From positions 1-10,883 of the forward strand of contig JASMCQ010000066.1 of the NCBI GenBank assembly GCA_030753265.1: 10,883 nt of DNA. Reading direction: 5' to 3'. Below, piece by piece: positions 1 through 7,199 of this stretch (position 1 is its first letter; each line of letters starts with the position of its first letter). The notes under the pieces were generated by a model. It searched no databases. It was not told the origin of the DNA and saw only the letters and a list, made by a program, of their open reading frames with translations. The stretch is from Dehalococcoidia bacterium (GTDB lineage: Bacteria; Chloroflexota; Dehalococcoidia; UBA3495). The translations under genes were made by a program, and so were the position numbers.

Positions 1-693
1 ACGGAATACGCCCAGAGCCTGATACCGGGCTGGAAGGACTCGATTCTCCCGCCTCTGTACAGTCTCACCAGCTTCCAGTCCTCCCTGGGCCTGATCCTGG
101 TGATCCTGTTCATTCTGCGCCGTTGGGGAGGCTACCAGGAGTACATCGGCGTTTCCCCTTTCTGGTCGGCCAGCAAGTTACTCCTGGGATTCACCCTGCT
201 GTGGTGCTACATGGTCTTCGCCTTCGGCGTGACCTACTGGTACGGTCGCCTGGAAGTCGAGCAGAACATCCTCAAGTATCTGTTTTTTCAGTCCTACGGG
301 TGGGTGTTTGCGGCCAACTTCCTCTTCAGCTTCGTCGTGCCCTTTATGGTGCTGCTGTGGAACCCGGTGCGCCGGAGCGCCTGGGGACCGGCGCTGGCCG
401 GCCTGTCCGCCCTGGTGGGAGCTTTACTTTTCAACATCCGGACCTTCGTCGGGTCGTTCAATGCGGGGGACATATACAACCTGGGGTTGTCCCACGTGCC
501 CGCGGCAGTCTGGCCCGACGTTTGGGACGTGTTCATGATCCTGGGCGGGATAGGAGGAGCTGCCCTGTTCTACCTAGCGGCAACGCGGCTGATACCGATT
601 CTCTCCACTTGGGAGGTCAAAGAGGGCACCATGTATCAGCGGATGGGCACCTTTATACGCGGCCACTACCTGGTGTTGGCCAAACCTGAATAG
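1..693 (+). CDS. NrfD-like membrane subunit of alternative complex III, C-terminal part (5' truncated by window)
   Basis: The reading frame is open from base 1, so the gene begins upstream. The 230 visible residues end at a TAG stop. A GTG lies at base 100, but the frame upstream of it is protein-like (an Ile-Pro-Gly-Trp-Lys loop, then a hydrophobic helix), so that GTG is internal. About five hydrophobic segments are visible. Segment by segment the protein parallels the C-terminal half of the next gene: a GW-x-D/S-[ST]-I loop, a helix ending RRW/LRW, an aromatic helix ending in YG, a helix-Pro-helix unit, and a last helix followed by a V/IKEG motif. I read it as the second NrfD/PsrC-type subunit of ACIII, which in known complexes (ActF) spans the membrane and helps quinol oxidation or proton movement. 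It might instead be another NrfD paralog. Known clusters usually put actF after actE, so finding it before actC is slightly unusual. Confidence 0.8.
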   Translation, partial: TEYAQSLIPGWKDSILPPLYSLTSFQSSLGLILVILFILRRWGGYQEYIGVSPFWSASKLLLGFTLLWCYMVFAFGVTYWYGRLEVEQNILKYLFFQSYGWVFAANFLFSFVVPFMVLLWNPVRRSAWGPALAGLSALVGALLFNIRTFVGSFNAGDIYNLGLSHVPAAVWPDVWDVFMILGGIGGAALFYLAATRLIPILSTWEVKEGTMYQRMGTFIRGHYLVLAKPE

Positions 694-709
694 GCGGCCC
701 GGCAGTCAT

Positions 710-733
710 CCGGCGGCCCTCGAGGGCCGGCGG
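710..733. other. Intercistronic GC-rich hairpin
   Basis: Bases 714-729 form a perfect 16-base palindrome (CGGCCCTCGAGGGCCG). After one G/G mismatch, three more pairs extend the stem to 710-733. It sits 17 bases after the stop of the first NrfD-like gene and about 60 bases before the next start. No T-run follows, so a classical terminator is unlikely. A transcript-stabilising or processing hairpin that tunes the stoichiometry of operon subunits is plausible but unproven. Confidence 0.4.
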
Positions 734-796
734 GGAGAGGACTGGGGAACGCCTCGGACAAATGGTTGATGGGTTACAAAACGTCTAGGAGCTTCC

Positions 797-2188
797 ATGC
801 AGGAAGGTAGAGTCCTATCGGCAAAACAGGTTAACGCGGACCTACTGCGATCGATCCTGTTCACGCCCAAGTGGTTCTGGTTTACGATCGCCATCCTGGG
901 TATGATCGTCCTGATCGCCCTGGGCGCCACAGGCTACATGATCAACCGCGGCCTGGGAGTGACCGGGCTGAACCGGCCGGTGATGTGGGGATTCTTCATC
1001 ACCAACTTCGTCTTCTGGATCGGTATCAGCCATGCGGGCGTTATGCTGTCCGCCATCCTACGGCTCTCCAAGGCCGAGTGGCGGAGGCCGGCCACCCGGG
1101 CTGCCGAAGTGCTCACAGTCTTCTCGCTGATGACCGCGGTGCTGATGCCGCTGATTCACAGCGGTCGTCCCTGGCGCCTGGTCTACTGGGTCTACACCGT
1201 GCCCTTCGTTCCCTACGACATCGCCCGCGGGGTATGGCCCAACATCCGGTCGCCCCTGGTGTGGGACCCCAGCGCCATATTCACCTACCTGACCTCCAGC
1301 ATCCTGTTCGTTATGGTCGCGCTGCTCCCCGACCTGGCGGTGCTTCGAGACCGCACCACCGGGATCAGCCACAAGATATACGGGGTGCTGGCCATGGGCT
1401 GGCAGGGCAACCCGCGCCAATGGAAGCTTCAGATTATCGCGGGAGTGCTGCTGTCGGCGCTGATACTGCCGGTGTTCGTGTCGGTCCACAGCATAGTCTC
1501 CTGGGACTTCGGCATGGCCGTGTCGGTCAAGTCGTGGCACTCGACAATCTTCGCCCCCTACTTCGTGGTGGGCGCCGTCCACTCGGGAGTCTCGGCGGTT
1601 ACCTTCGTGATGATACTGCTGCGCTGGGCCTACGGGTGGCAGTCTTACATCCGCCACGAGCACATCGACGCCCTGGGACGCTTGCTGATAGTGGTGGCCA
1701 CCGGCTGGTTCTACTTCTTCGTGATGGAAGTGGTTTTCGGGTTCTACGGGCGGGAGGCTGACGAGATCGCGCTGCGCAGCTTCCAGTTTACCCAGCCGCC
1801 CTGGAACCTGTGGATGATCGCCTTTGTGATACTGACCTACTTCCTGCCGGTGAGTCTGTGGCTGAACAAGGGCGCCCGCCGCAACCTGTGGATTATGTCA
1901 ATCGCCTGCATCGCGGTTAACATCGGCATGTGGCTGGAGAGGTTCCTGATTTTCGTGCCCGGACTGGCGCAGAAGCAGATGTTCTCCTTCGACTGGTACA
2001 CCTACCGCCCCACCTGGGTAGAGGCCGTCATCATCGGAGCGACCTTCGCCATGGTGGCCATGCTGGTCCTGCTGCTGAGCAAAGTGGTCCCGCTGATACC
2101 GCTTTACGACATAAAAGAAGGGGACATCCTGAAGACCGAGTTCAAGATTGGGCGCCGGACCGTGCCCGCGGTATTTCGAGAGGATTAA
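797..2188 (+). CDS. actC: ActC, NrfD-like quinol-binding membrane subunit of alternative complex III
   Basis: This 463-residue protein has roughly ten hydrophobic segments, the expected size and topology for ActC. ACIII oxidises membrane quinol and passes electrons to periplasmic haem or copper proteins, replacing the bc1 complex. Family-type signatures include a membrane segment with WIGISHAG (residues 74-81), HSGRPW (121-126) and LVWDPSA (154-160). The His and Asp in such positions are linked to the quinol site in characterised ACIII. A second half begins around residue 246 with SWHSTIFAPYF, the motif shared with the upstream paralog. The protein ends in IKEGD and a short basic tail. ATG 797 is chosen because AGGAG (787-791) lies five bases upstream. 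It sits between the other NrfD-like subunit and ActD, which strongly supports ACIII over a generic polysulfide or nitrite reductase subunit. Confidence 0.9.
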   Translation: MQEGRVLSAKQVNADLLRSILFTPKWFWFTIAILGMIVLIALGATGYMINRGLGVTGLNRPVMWGFFITNFVFWIGISHAGVMLSAILRLSKAEWRRPATRAAEVLTVFSLMTAVLMPLIHSGRPWRLVYWVYTVPFVPYDIARGVWPNIRSPLVWDPSAIFTYLTSSILFVMVALLPDLAVLRDRTTGISHKIYGVLAMGWQGNPRQWKLQIIAGVLLSALILPVFVSVHSIVSWDFGMAVSVKSWHSTIFAPYFVVGAVHSGVSAVTFVMILLRWAYGWQSYIRHEHIDALGRLLIVVATGWFYFFVMEVVFGFYGREADEIALRSFQFTQPPWNLWMIAFVILTYFLPVSLWLNKGARRNLWIMSIACIAVNIGMWLERFLIFVPGLAQKQMFSFDWYTYRPTWVEAVIIGATFAMVAMLVLLLSKVVPLIPLYDIKEGDILKTEFKIGRRTVPAVFRED

Positions 2189-2257
2189 CGGCTTTCACCC
2201 CGAGGCACTCTCCTATGGGAGCGTGGCCGGAAGCGGGGATGAAGGGAGGATAAAGAG

Positions 2258-2767
2258 ATGGCGAGACGGCCGATACTGGGGCTCTTTGAAGATGCAAACT
2301 ACGCTGCCGAAGCGGGGGATGCCCTGCAGGCTGCGAACATATCGCCCAATGATTACGACTTCCTGACCGACGCCCCCTACCCGGAAGGGGCTTTCGGGGA
2401 ACGGCCTGAGCCCCACCGGCTGTACATCTTCCCCTTTGTCGGCGCGTTGATCGGATTGACGGCGGGTATCATCCTGACCTCCATGACCCAGATGGCCTAC
2501 CCCCTGGTGCAGGGGGGCAAGCCCATCCTATCCCTCCCACCGATGGCGGTGGTAACCTACGAGACCACCATGCTGGGCGCCATAATGTTCACCGTGCTCG
2601 GGATTATCTTCGAGTTCCGGTTGCCCAAGTTTAAGCTTGGCCTGTACGACACCCGCATCACCGAGGGCTACATCGGCGTCCTAGTTAACGCCGAAGAGGA
2701 ACAGCTGCCGCAGGTGTCCGGCATACTTACCCAAGCGGGCGCCGTAGACGTGGTACGGGAAACCTAG
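2258..2767 (+). CDS. actD: ActD (DUF3341), small membrane subunit of alternative complex III
   Basis: This 169-residue protein matches the DUF3341/ActD pattern. It has a soluble N-terminal part beginning with a ferredoxin-like strand (PILGLFED), two transmembrane helices at about residues 57-80 and 97-120, and a short loop between them carrying GGKP (86-89) and a proline-rich PPMAVVTYE stretch. The C-terminal soluble part ends with a GAVDVV motif typical of the family. ActD is a peripheral two-helix subunit that packs against the NrfD-like subunits; its exact role is not settled. ATG 2258 follows a strong AGGGAGGA box (2243-2250) at good spacing. Its place between actC and actE is the usual order. 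Confidence 0.9.
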   Translation: MARRPILGLFEDANYAAEAGDALQAANISPNDYDFLTDAPYPEGAFGERPEPHRLYIFPFVGALIGLTAGIILTSMTQMAYPLVQGGKPILSLPPMAVVTYETTMLGAIMFTVLGIIFEFRLPKFKLGLYDTRITEGYIGVLVNAEEEQLPQVSGILTQAGAVDVVRET

Positions 2768-2781
2768 GGATTCACACGGGA

Positions 2782-3762
2782 ATGAGCAATCAGCGAACGA
2801 CACAACCGAATCAACCCCGTAGCGCCGGCCGTCGAAGGGTCCGGGGCTACCTATTCGGCCTGGCTCTCTTGTTGGGCCTGGTAGCCGCCGGGTGCAGCCA
2901 GGGGGCCTATCCCTTGGATATCTTCTACGAGATGCACTACCAGCAGACCTACAAGTCTCACGAGCCACCCCGGTTGAGTGCGCCGGCGAGTTCCGTGGCC
3001 TGGTATCCCGGTCCTGAATCCACGTCGTTCACCGACGGGCGGCACCTGTACATGGTCAACTGCTCGATGTGCCACGGCCTGACCGGCCAGGGCGACGGGC
3101 CGGTGCTGCAAACGCTGGTCAACTCCTACGGCTACGAGGCCGCCGTCAGCCCGGACCTGACCTCCGACCAGGCCAAGGCCATCGGCCCCGGAGGCATCCT
3201 GGGCTTCATGCGCTCCGGCGTTGTCGCGATGCCGAACTTCAGCAAGCTGCTGACCGCTGGCGAACAAACCGCCATTGTCGAATACATCACCAGCACGCTG
3301 GCCCCGACGTCGGCAGGTATGACCGGTGCGGCTGGCGAGACCGCGACCCCAGAGGCCACACCTCCGCCGACACAGCCGCCCGATGACTCATCAGCGGCCG
3401 GCACCCTGGAGATCAGCGTCAACGGGGACGCGCTCCAGTTCGACAAAGACGCTTTAGAGGTCGCCGCCGGCAGCGAGGTGGTCCTGAGCTTCGATAACGT
3501 CTCCGGCATCAATCAGCATAACGTGGTGATCGTGAAAGCCGGGACGAAAGACGCCGTTTCCTCCCGAGGCACCGCGGCCGGTCCCGGCAACGACTGGGTA
3601 CAGCCCGGCGACGCCGACGTTATCGCCAACACCAAGGTGCTAAACGCGGGCGCCACGGGAGATGTCAGCTTCGACGCCCCCGCGGCGGGCACCTACCAGT
3701 TCGTGTGTACATTCCCCGGACACAACTTCACCATGTTCGGAGACTTCGTGGTTACCCCGTAA
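2782..3762 (+). CDS. actE: ActE-like monoheme cytochrome c fused to a type-1 copper (azurin/auracyanin-like) domain; lipoprotein
   Basis: The 326-residue protein has a basic N-terminus, a hydrophobic signal and a lipobox-like LVAAGC with Cys38, so it is probably lipid-anchored on the outer face of the membrane. Residues 43-80 resemble the ActE N-terminal segment (Tyr-rich, with a Pro-rich stretch). The cytochrome c domain has one haem site CSMCH (Cys94, Cys97, His98) and a likely axial Met150 in a VVAMPNF motif. A low-complexity Thr/Pro/Ala linker spans about 172-206. Residues 207-326 are a cupredoxin with all four expected copper ligands: His246 (in QHN), Cys309, His314 and Met318, in the azurin-type C-x4-H-x3-M spacing. 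In ACIII, ActE carries electrons from the multiheme subunit outward, and auracyanin is a downstream copper acceptor in Chloroflexota, so the fusion would place donor and acceptor on one chain. It starts 14 bases after actD, with only a weak ribosome site (AGGGA 2766-2770). A cytochrome-plus-copper protein of another oxidase is less likely given the context. Confidence 0.88.
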   Translation: MSNQRTTQPNQPRSAGRRRVRGYLFGLALLLGLVAAGCSQGAYPLDIFYEMHYQQTYKSHEPPRLSAPASSVAWYPGPESTSFTDGRHLYMVNCSMCHGLTGQGDGPVLQTLVNSYGYEAAVSPDLTSDQAKAIGPGGILGFMRSGVVAMPNFSKLLTAGEQTAIVEYITSTLAPTSAGMTGAAGETATPEATPPPTQPPDDSSAAGTLEISVNGDALQFDKDALEVAAGSEVVLSFDNVSGINQHNVVIVKAGTKDAVSSRGTAAGPGNDWVQPGDADVIANTKVLNAGATGDVSFDAPAAGTYQFVCTFPGHNFTMFGDFVVTP

Positions 3763-3870
3763 CGCCGTCTGGCCGTGGGAGAATACCGGGGTCTCAAGAC
3801 GGGCACCGGTGACGGCGCTGTCTCGAGTAAGCCACGCCCCGGTTGTCCCTACGCCGCACGTACACGGCCA

Positions 3871-3901
3871 TTGACAATCGGGGCATCGAGGGGTTTATCC
3901 T
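3871..3901 (+). promoter_or_regulatory. Candidate sigma-70 promoter upstream of the ccm cluster
   Basis: A perfect TTGACA lies at 3871-3876, notable in such GC-rich DNA. Downstream candidates for the -10 box are TTTATC (3894-3899, 17-base spacer) or TATCCT (3896-3901, 19-base spacer); both are imperfect. If real, transcription would start near 3908 and leave a leader of over 400 bases before CcmH. This rests on sequence match only. Confidence 0.35.
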
Positions 3902-4077
3902 TAGCGGAGTGGTGGTGTCCCGCGTCGTCGGGCCTCAGAGCCGCGGCGAAGCACATCATCGATCCTCAACAGCAGCAATGAACCAGCTACTCCTGATGAT
4001 TTCCGCAAGCCGGGTTGCTGCCTCCGACTTCAAGGGATTTTGAGCCCACCACCCGCCACGCCAACGCCAGACTTCAG

Positions 4078-4111
4078 CGGGCTTGAAGCCCGTGGCCTCC
4101 ACTGCCACGGG
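4078..4111. other. Pair of overlapping, mutually exclusive hairpins
   Basis: The first stem-loop is CGGGCT-TGA-AGCCCG (4078-4092, six pairs, three-base loop). The second is CCCGTGGC/GCCACGGG (arms 4089-4096 and 4104-4111, eight pairs, seven-base loop). They share the bases 4089-4092 and cannot form together. A third alternative pairs CTTCA (4072-4076) with TGAAG (4084-4088). No T-run follows on the plus strand. Such competing stems occur in attenuators and also in ends of IS200/IS605-type elements; the sequence does not decide. Confidence 0.45.
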
Positions 4112-4334
4112 ACGCCGGTCGATTGGGAGACGGGTTTTCCCTCCACCTTGCCCTCGCCGTTGTCCCACCGCCAAGGGGAGCCGACGCAGGGTGTCCTGGT
4201 CCGGCTCCATGGCCGACCGGGAAGGGAGGCTCAAGCCCGGACCCCATTCCTCAACCACCGGCCCGCGTCGCCGGTCTCCGTCAAGAACCCGGGGGACCGC
4301 CCGGCCCGCCGAGACCCCCAACTGGGACTGGTAT

Positions 4335-4973
4335 ATGGGCATTCGATTGCCATCCAACTGGCCTAGGTCCCTGGCGCTTATCGCGGGGCTGCTCCCGGTG
4401 TTGCTGCTGAGCGGAGGCACCGCCCTGGCCCAGGTCCTGCCCTACGACGAGGAAGAAGCCCAGGCCATCGACCGGAGCCTGATGTGCCCGGTTTGCCCGG
4501 CCGAGACCATCGACCAGGCCCAGGTGGAGTTGGCCCGGCAGATGCGCGGAGTGGTACGGGAGATGCTGTCCCATGGCTCCAGCCGCGCTAAAATCCTGGA
4601 CTTCTTCGTCGACCGTTACGGGCCCGGTGTCTTGGCCGCCCCACCCAAGTCCGGCGTTAACCTGCTGGCCTGGATCTTGCCCGTGGCCGGGGTCGTGGCG
4701 GCGCTGGTGGGCGCGCTGGCGATTCTCCGGTCGATGGCGGCCGGCGGTGGCGGAAAGCCCGCTACCGGGCCGTCATCGGAAGACGGCCTGGAGCCTTTCC
4801 TGGAGACCGTAGACCGGGACCTGGGCCTGCTGAACGGCGAAGGACCCTCCGGGCGCCGGCCGGCCTCCATGATGTCCGAGAGTGGCGGCGAGACCCAAGT
4901 TGCATCCAACCCGGGCGCCGGCGGCGTAAGACCCCTTCGGGGCGAAGATTCTCAACCGGAAGGCGAGCGCTAG
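4335..4973 (+). CDS. ccmH: CcmH-type cytochrome c maturation thioreductase
   Basis: CcmH keeps the apocytochrome CxxCH thiols reduced and helps present them to the CcmF haem lyase, on the outer face of the membrane. From ATG 4335 the product is 212 residues with a signal sequence ending near ALAQ (about 29-32). The redox motif is LMCPVCP (Cys51, Cys54), matching the family LRCPVCQ. The following helices match the CcmH three-helix bundle, including an F-V-D-R-Y-G motif (91-96) and APP before the membrane helix (107-132). The C-terminal tail of about 80 residues is Gly/Ser/Pro-rich and not recognisable. The frame is open back to an ATG at 4083, but those extra residues are Arg/Ser-rich and lack a signal, so the start at 4335 is preferred although its ribosome site is weak. 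It precedes ccmF by 51 bases, the expected partner. Confidence 0.9.
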   Translation: MGIRLPSNWPRSLALIAGLLPVLLLSGGTALAQVLPYDEEEAQAIDRSLMCPVCPAETIDQAQVELARQMRGVVREMLSHGSSRAKILDFFVDRYGPGVLAAPPKSGVNLLAWILPVAGVVAALVGALAILRSMAAGGGGKPATGPSSEDGLEPFLETVDRDLGLLNGEGPSGRRPASMMSESGGETQVASNPGAGGVRPLRGEDSQPEGER

Positions 4974-5000
4974 CCGCGGCTTCGCCGGTCTGGCAGGCCA

Positions 5001-5009
5001 AAAAGGAGG
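5001..5009 (+). promoter_or_regulatory. Strong but distant ribosome binding site for ccmF
   Basis: AAAAGGAGG is the best Shine-Dalgarno match in the window, but it ends 15 bases before ATG 5025, longer than usual. No closer in-frame start codon exists between them. Either the spacing is tolerated or a non-canonical start is used. Confidence 0.5.
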
Positions 5010-5024
5010 CAGGCTTCATTCCCC

Positions 5025-7022
5025 ATGGCTGATCTAGGCGCAATCTGCTTACTGCTGGCGCTGGCTCTCTCGGCCTACGCCGCCATTGGGTCTTTGGTGG
5101 GCCAGGTCCGGGGTGTTCCAGTCCTGATCCAGAGTTCCCGAAGTGCCGCATACCTGACGGTCCTGGTGCTCCTGGTGGCGACCCTCAGCCTGGTGTCGGC
5201 ATTCATCAACCGGGACTTCGAGATAGCCTACGTGGCCCGCCACAGCGATCTGGCGATGGCCGGCCGCTTCACCTGGGTGGCGTTCTACGCCGGCAACGAG
5301 GGGTCGCTGCTCTTCATCGCCTTCGTGCTGTCGGCGATGTCGGGCATCGCCATCTGGCGGGCGCCGGTGAAAGTCCGCGACACCCTGCCCTACACCACCG
5401 CGATCTTGATGCTGGTTCTGGCGTTCTTCCTGGCGGTGACGGCGTTCATGGCGAACCCCTTCGAAAAGCTGCCCTTCATCCCGGCCGACGGCGAGGGCCT
5501 CAACCCGCTGCTGACCCATGTGGGCATGTTCTTCCATCCCCCAGCCCTGATGGCCGGCCTGATCGGCATCACCTTGCCCTTCGCCTTCGCCCTGGGCTCC
5601 CAATTAGGCGGCAAGAGCGGGGACGAGTGGGTGGACCAGGGCCGCTTGTGGGGGATCGTGTCCTGGGTCTTGCTGGCGAGCGGCCTGCTGCTGGGCTCCT
5701 GGTGGGCCTACACCATTCTGGGATGGGGCGGGTTCTGGTTCTGGGACCCGGTGGAAAACGCGGGACTGATGCCCTGGCTGGCCCTGACCGCATTCGTCCA
5801 CTCCATCATGGTGCAAAAGCGGCGGGGGATGTTCCGGATGTGGAATATCGTGCTGATTAACGTGTCCTTCGGCATGGCCCTGTACGGCATGTTCATGAAC
5901 CGGGGCGGTCAGGTCGCCTCGGTGCACTCCTTCGGGGCCTCCACCCTGGGGTGGATCTTCCTCGTCTTCTTGGCCGTGGGCGTGCTGGTGCCCTTCGCCG
6001 TCTTCTTCTGGCGCTATCCGCTGCTCAAGAGTGCCCAGAAACTTGACTCGATGCTGTCCCGCGAGGCGGCCTTCCTGGTCAATAACTTCCTGTTGCTGGC
6101 CATCGCCTTCGTCACCCTCTGGGGCACTGTCTACCCTTTGCTATCCCGCCTGGCCATCGGCGAGGAGATCACCGTGGCCCGCCCCTTCTACGACCAGGTG
6201 AACGGGCCGCTGCTGCTGGGCCTGCTTTTCTTGATGGGGGTGGGCCCCCTGCTGCCCTGGCGCCGGGCGACCCCGGCCAGCGTCCGCCGGGCACTGCTCC
6301 TGCCCGGCCTCATCGCCGTGGCGTTGGTGGTGCTGCTGCTGGCCCTGGGCGTGCGGCAGGCGTACCCGCTCACGGGATTCGGTCTGGGAGCGCTGGTGAC
6401 CGCCGGCATACTTCTGGAGTGGTCCCGGGGTACTCGTGTCAGGCACCGCTCGTCTGGGGAGAGCTACCCAACGGCGTTCTTCCGTCTCCTCGCGGCCAAC
6501 CGGCCCCGGTATGGCGGGTACATCGTCCATCTATCGGTGGTAATGCTGGCGCTGGGCATCGTCGGCACCACATTTTTCAACACCCAGCGAGACGCGGTGC
6601 TGGCCCCCGGCGATAGCTTGACCATTGCGGAGTACGAGCTACGGTACCTGGGCACGCAGGAAGAGGAAAAGGGTAATCGCACCGAGTTTGTGTCCGAAGT
6701 CGAGGTCTACCGGGACGGCAAGCTGTTGACGATCATGCGGCCGGCCCGGGCCTTCTACCCCGCCTTCAGCATGGCGTCGACTCGGGCCGCCATCCGGTCG
6801 ACTCCGGTGGAGGACCTGTACGTGGTTCCCAGTGAGAACCTCTCCAACGGAATGGTTGGGTTCCGGGTCCTGGTGAACCCGCTCATCTGGTGGATGTGGG
6901 TGGCGGGACCGGTGCTCGTGGCGGGCACCGTGGTCGCGCTATGGCCCCAGCGCCGCCGGGCGCCGTCCCGGGAGCCCGCACCGGGGCGAGTCCCGGCGGC
7001 CACCAGGCCCACCACGGCGTGA
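5025..7022 (+). CDS. ccmF: CcmF, cytochrome c haem lyase subunit
   Basis: This 665-residue polytopic protein is the core haem lyase of system I, attaching haem to CxxCH motifs outside the membrane. The tryptophan-rich WWD haem-handling domain is clear at about residues 226-251 (WWAYTILGWGGFWFWDPVEN). Candidate haem-ligand histidines typical of CcmF flank it: His165/His171 before, His259 and His301 after, and His502 in a late transmembrane helix (YIVHLSVVML). A soluble extracytoplasmic domain follows (about 515-630, starting FFNTQRDAVLAPGD), then a last helix and a basic, Pro/Arg-rich tail. Length fits the family. CcmF rather than CcsA/CcmC is supported by the length, the late soluble domain and the adjoining CcmH. 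The cluster would serve the haem protein encoded upstream. Confidence 0.95.
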   Translation: MADLGAICLLLALALSAYAAIGSLVGQVRGVPVLIQSSRSAAYLTVLVLLVATLSLVSAFINRDFEIAYVARHSDLAMAGRFTWVAFYAGNEGSLLFIAFVLSAMSGIAIWRAPVKVRDTLPYTTAILMLVLAFFLAVTAFMANPFEKLPFIPADGEGLNPLLTHVGMFFHPPALMAGLIGITLPFAFALGSQLGGKSGDEWVDQGRLWGIVSWVLLASGLLLGSWWAYTILGWGGFWFWDPVENAGLMPWLALTAFVHSIMVQKRRGMFRMWNIVLINVSFGMALYGMFMNRGGQVASVHSFGASTLGWIFLVFLAVGVLVPFAVFFWRYPLLKSAQKLDSMLSREAAFLVNNFLLLAIAFVTLWGTVYPLLSRLAIGEEITVARPFYDQVNGPLLLGLLFLMGVGPLLPWRRATPASVRRALLLPGLIAVALVVLLLALGVRQAYPLTGFGLGALVTAGILLEWSRGTRVRHRSSGESYPTAFFRLLAANRPRYGGYIVHLSVVMLALGIVGTTFFNTQRDAVLAPGDSLTIAEYELRYLGTQEEEKGNRTEFVSEVEVYRDGKLLTIMRPARAFYPAFSMASTRAAIRSTPVEDLYVVPSENLSNGMVGFRVLVNPLIWWMWVAGPVLVAGTVVALWPQRRRAPSREPAPGRVPAATRPTTA

Positions 7023-7199
7023 GGCTCGCAGGTGAGCAGCGGTCGGCCGCCAGGTTGAAGGCCGGTGGGACGGCCGGCGTTACAGCGGGAGGCCCTCTCT
7101 CGCGTATTGCCGTTCGGCCGCCTTCGGCCAGAAAAGGGCTGACAGCTGAAAGCTAGTTACTGACCGCTCAACATTCGATAGTGAAAGCAGGCTAACAGC

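Larger units (their letters stand above)
3763..4334. other. Long non-coding interval with hairpins, possible operon leader
   Basis: This 572-base interval between the ACIII and Ccm clusters contains no convincing gene. Forward frames give Arg/Ser/Pro-rich translations without any domain signal, although one of them runs open into the CcmH gene. Visible structure includes a loose CCGTCT/AGACGG stem (from 3765) just after the actE stop, a perfect TTGACA box (3871), two overlapping hairpins (4078-4111), and a GGAGCCG/CGGCTCC stem (about 4177-4208) with a CAGG/CCTG inner stem. No T-run marks a clear terminator. It could hold the promoter and a long untranslated leader for the Ccm operon, or the remains of an older insertion. 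Confidence 0.5.

Noticed and set aside
100..693. GTG 100 as the true start of the first gene
   Set aside because: The frame is open and protein-like back to base 1 and aligns with the paralogous part of ActC, so the gene is truncated by the window.
1058..1663. Long minus-strand open frame inside actC
   Set aside because: Shadow frame of a strongly conserved membrane protein; its translation is His/Gln/Arg-rich with no domain signal. The same applies to other long antisense frames in ccmF, the Ig-like gene and the kinase.
4170..4260. Cobalamin-riboswitch-like tokens (AAGGGGAGC, CGGGAAGG, AAGCCCGGA)
   Set aside because: The order is suggestive, but the conserved GCCACTG element and the P3-P5 core upstream are missing, and there is no B12-linked gene downstream. 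Short GC-rich tokens arise by chance here.
4083..4334. N-terminal extension of CcmH by 84 residues from ATG 4083
   Set aside because: The extra residues are Arg/Ser/Pro-rich, overlap the hairpins, and would bury the signal sequence that starts at 4335.
7157..7182. Promoter for the zinc-ribbon gene (TTACTG ... GATAGT)
   Set aside because: The spacer is only 14 bases and both boxes are poor matches.
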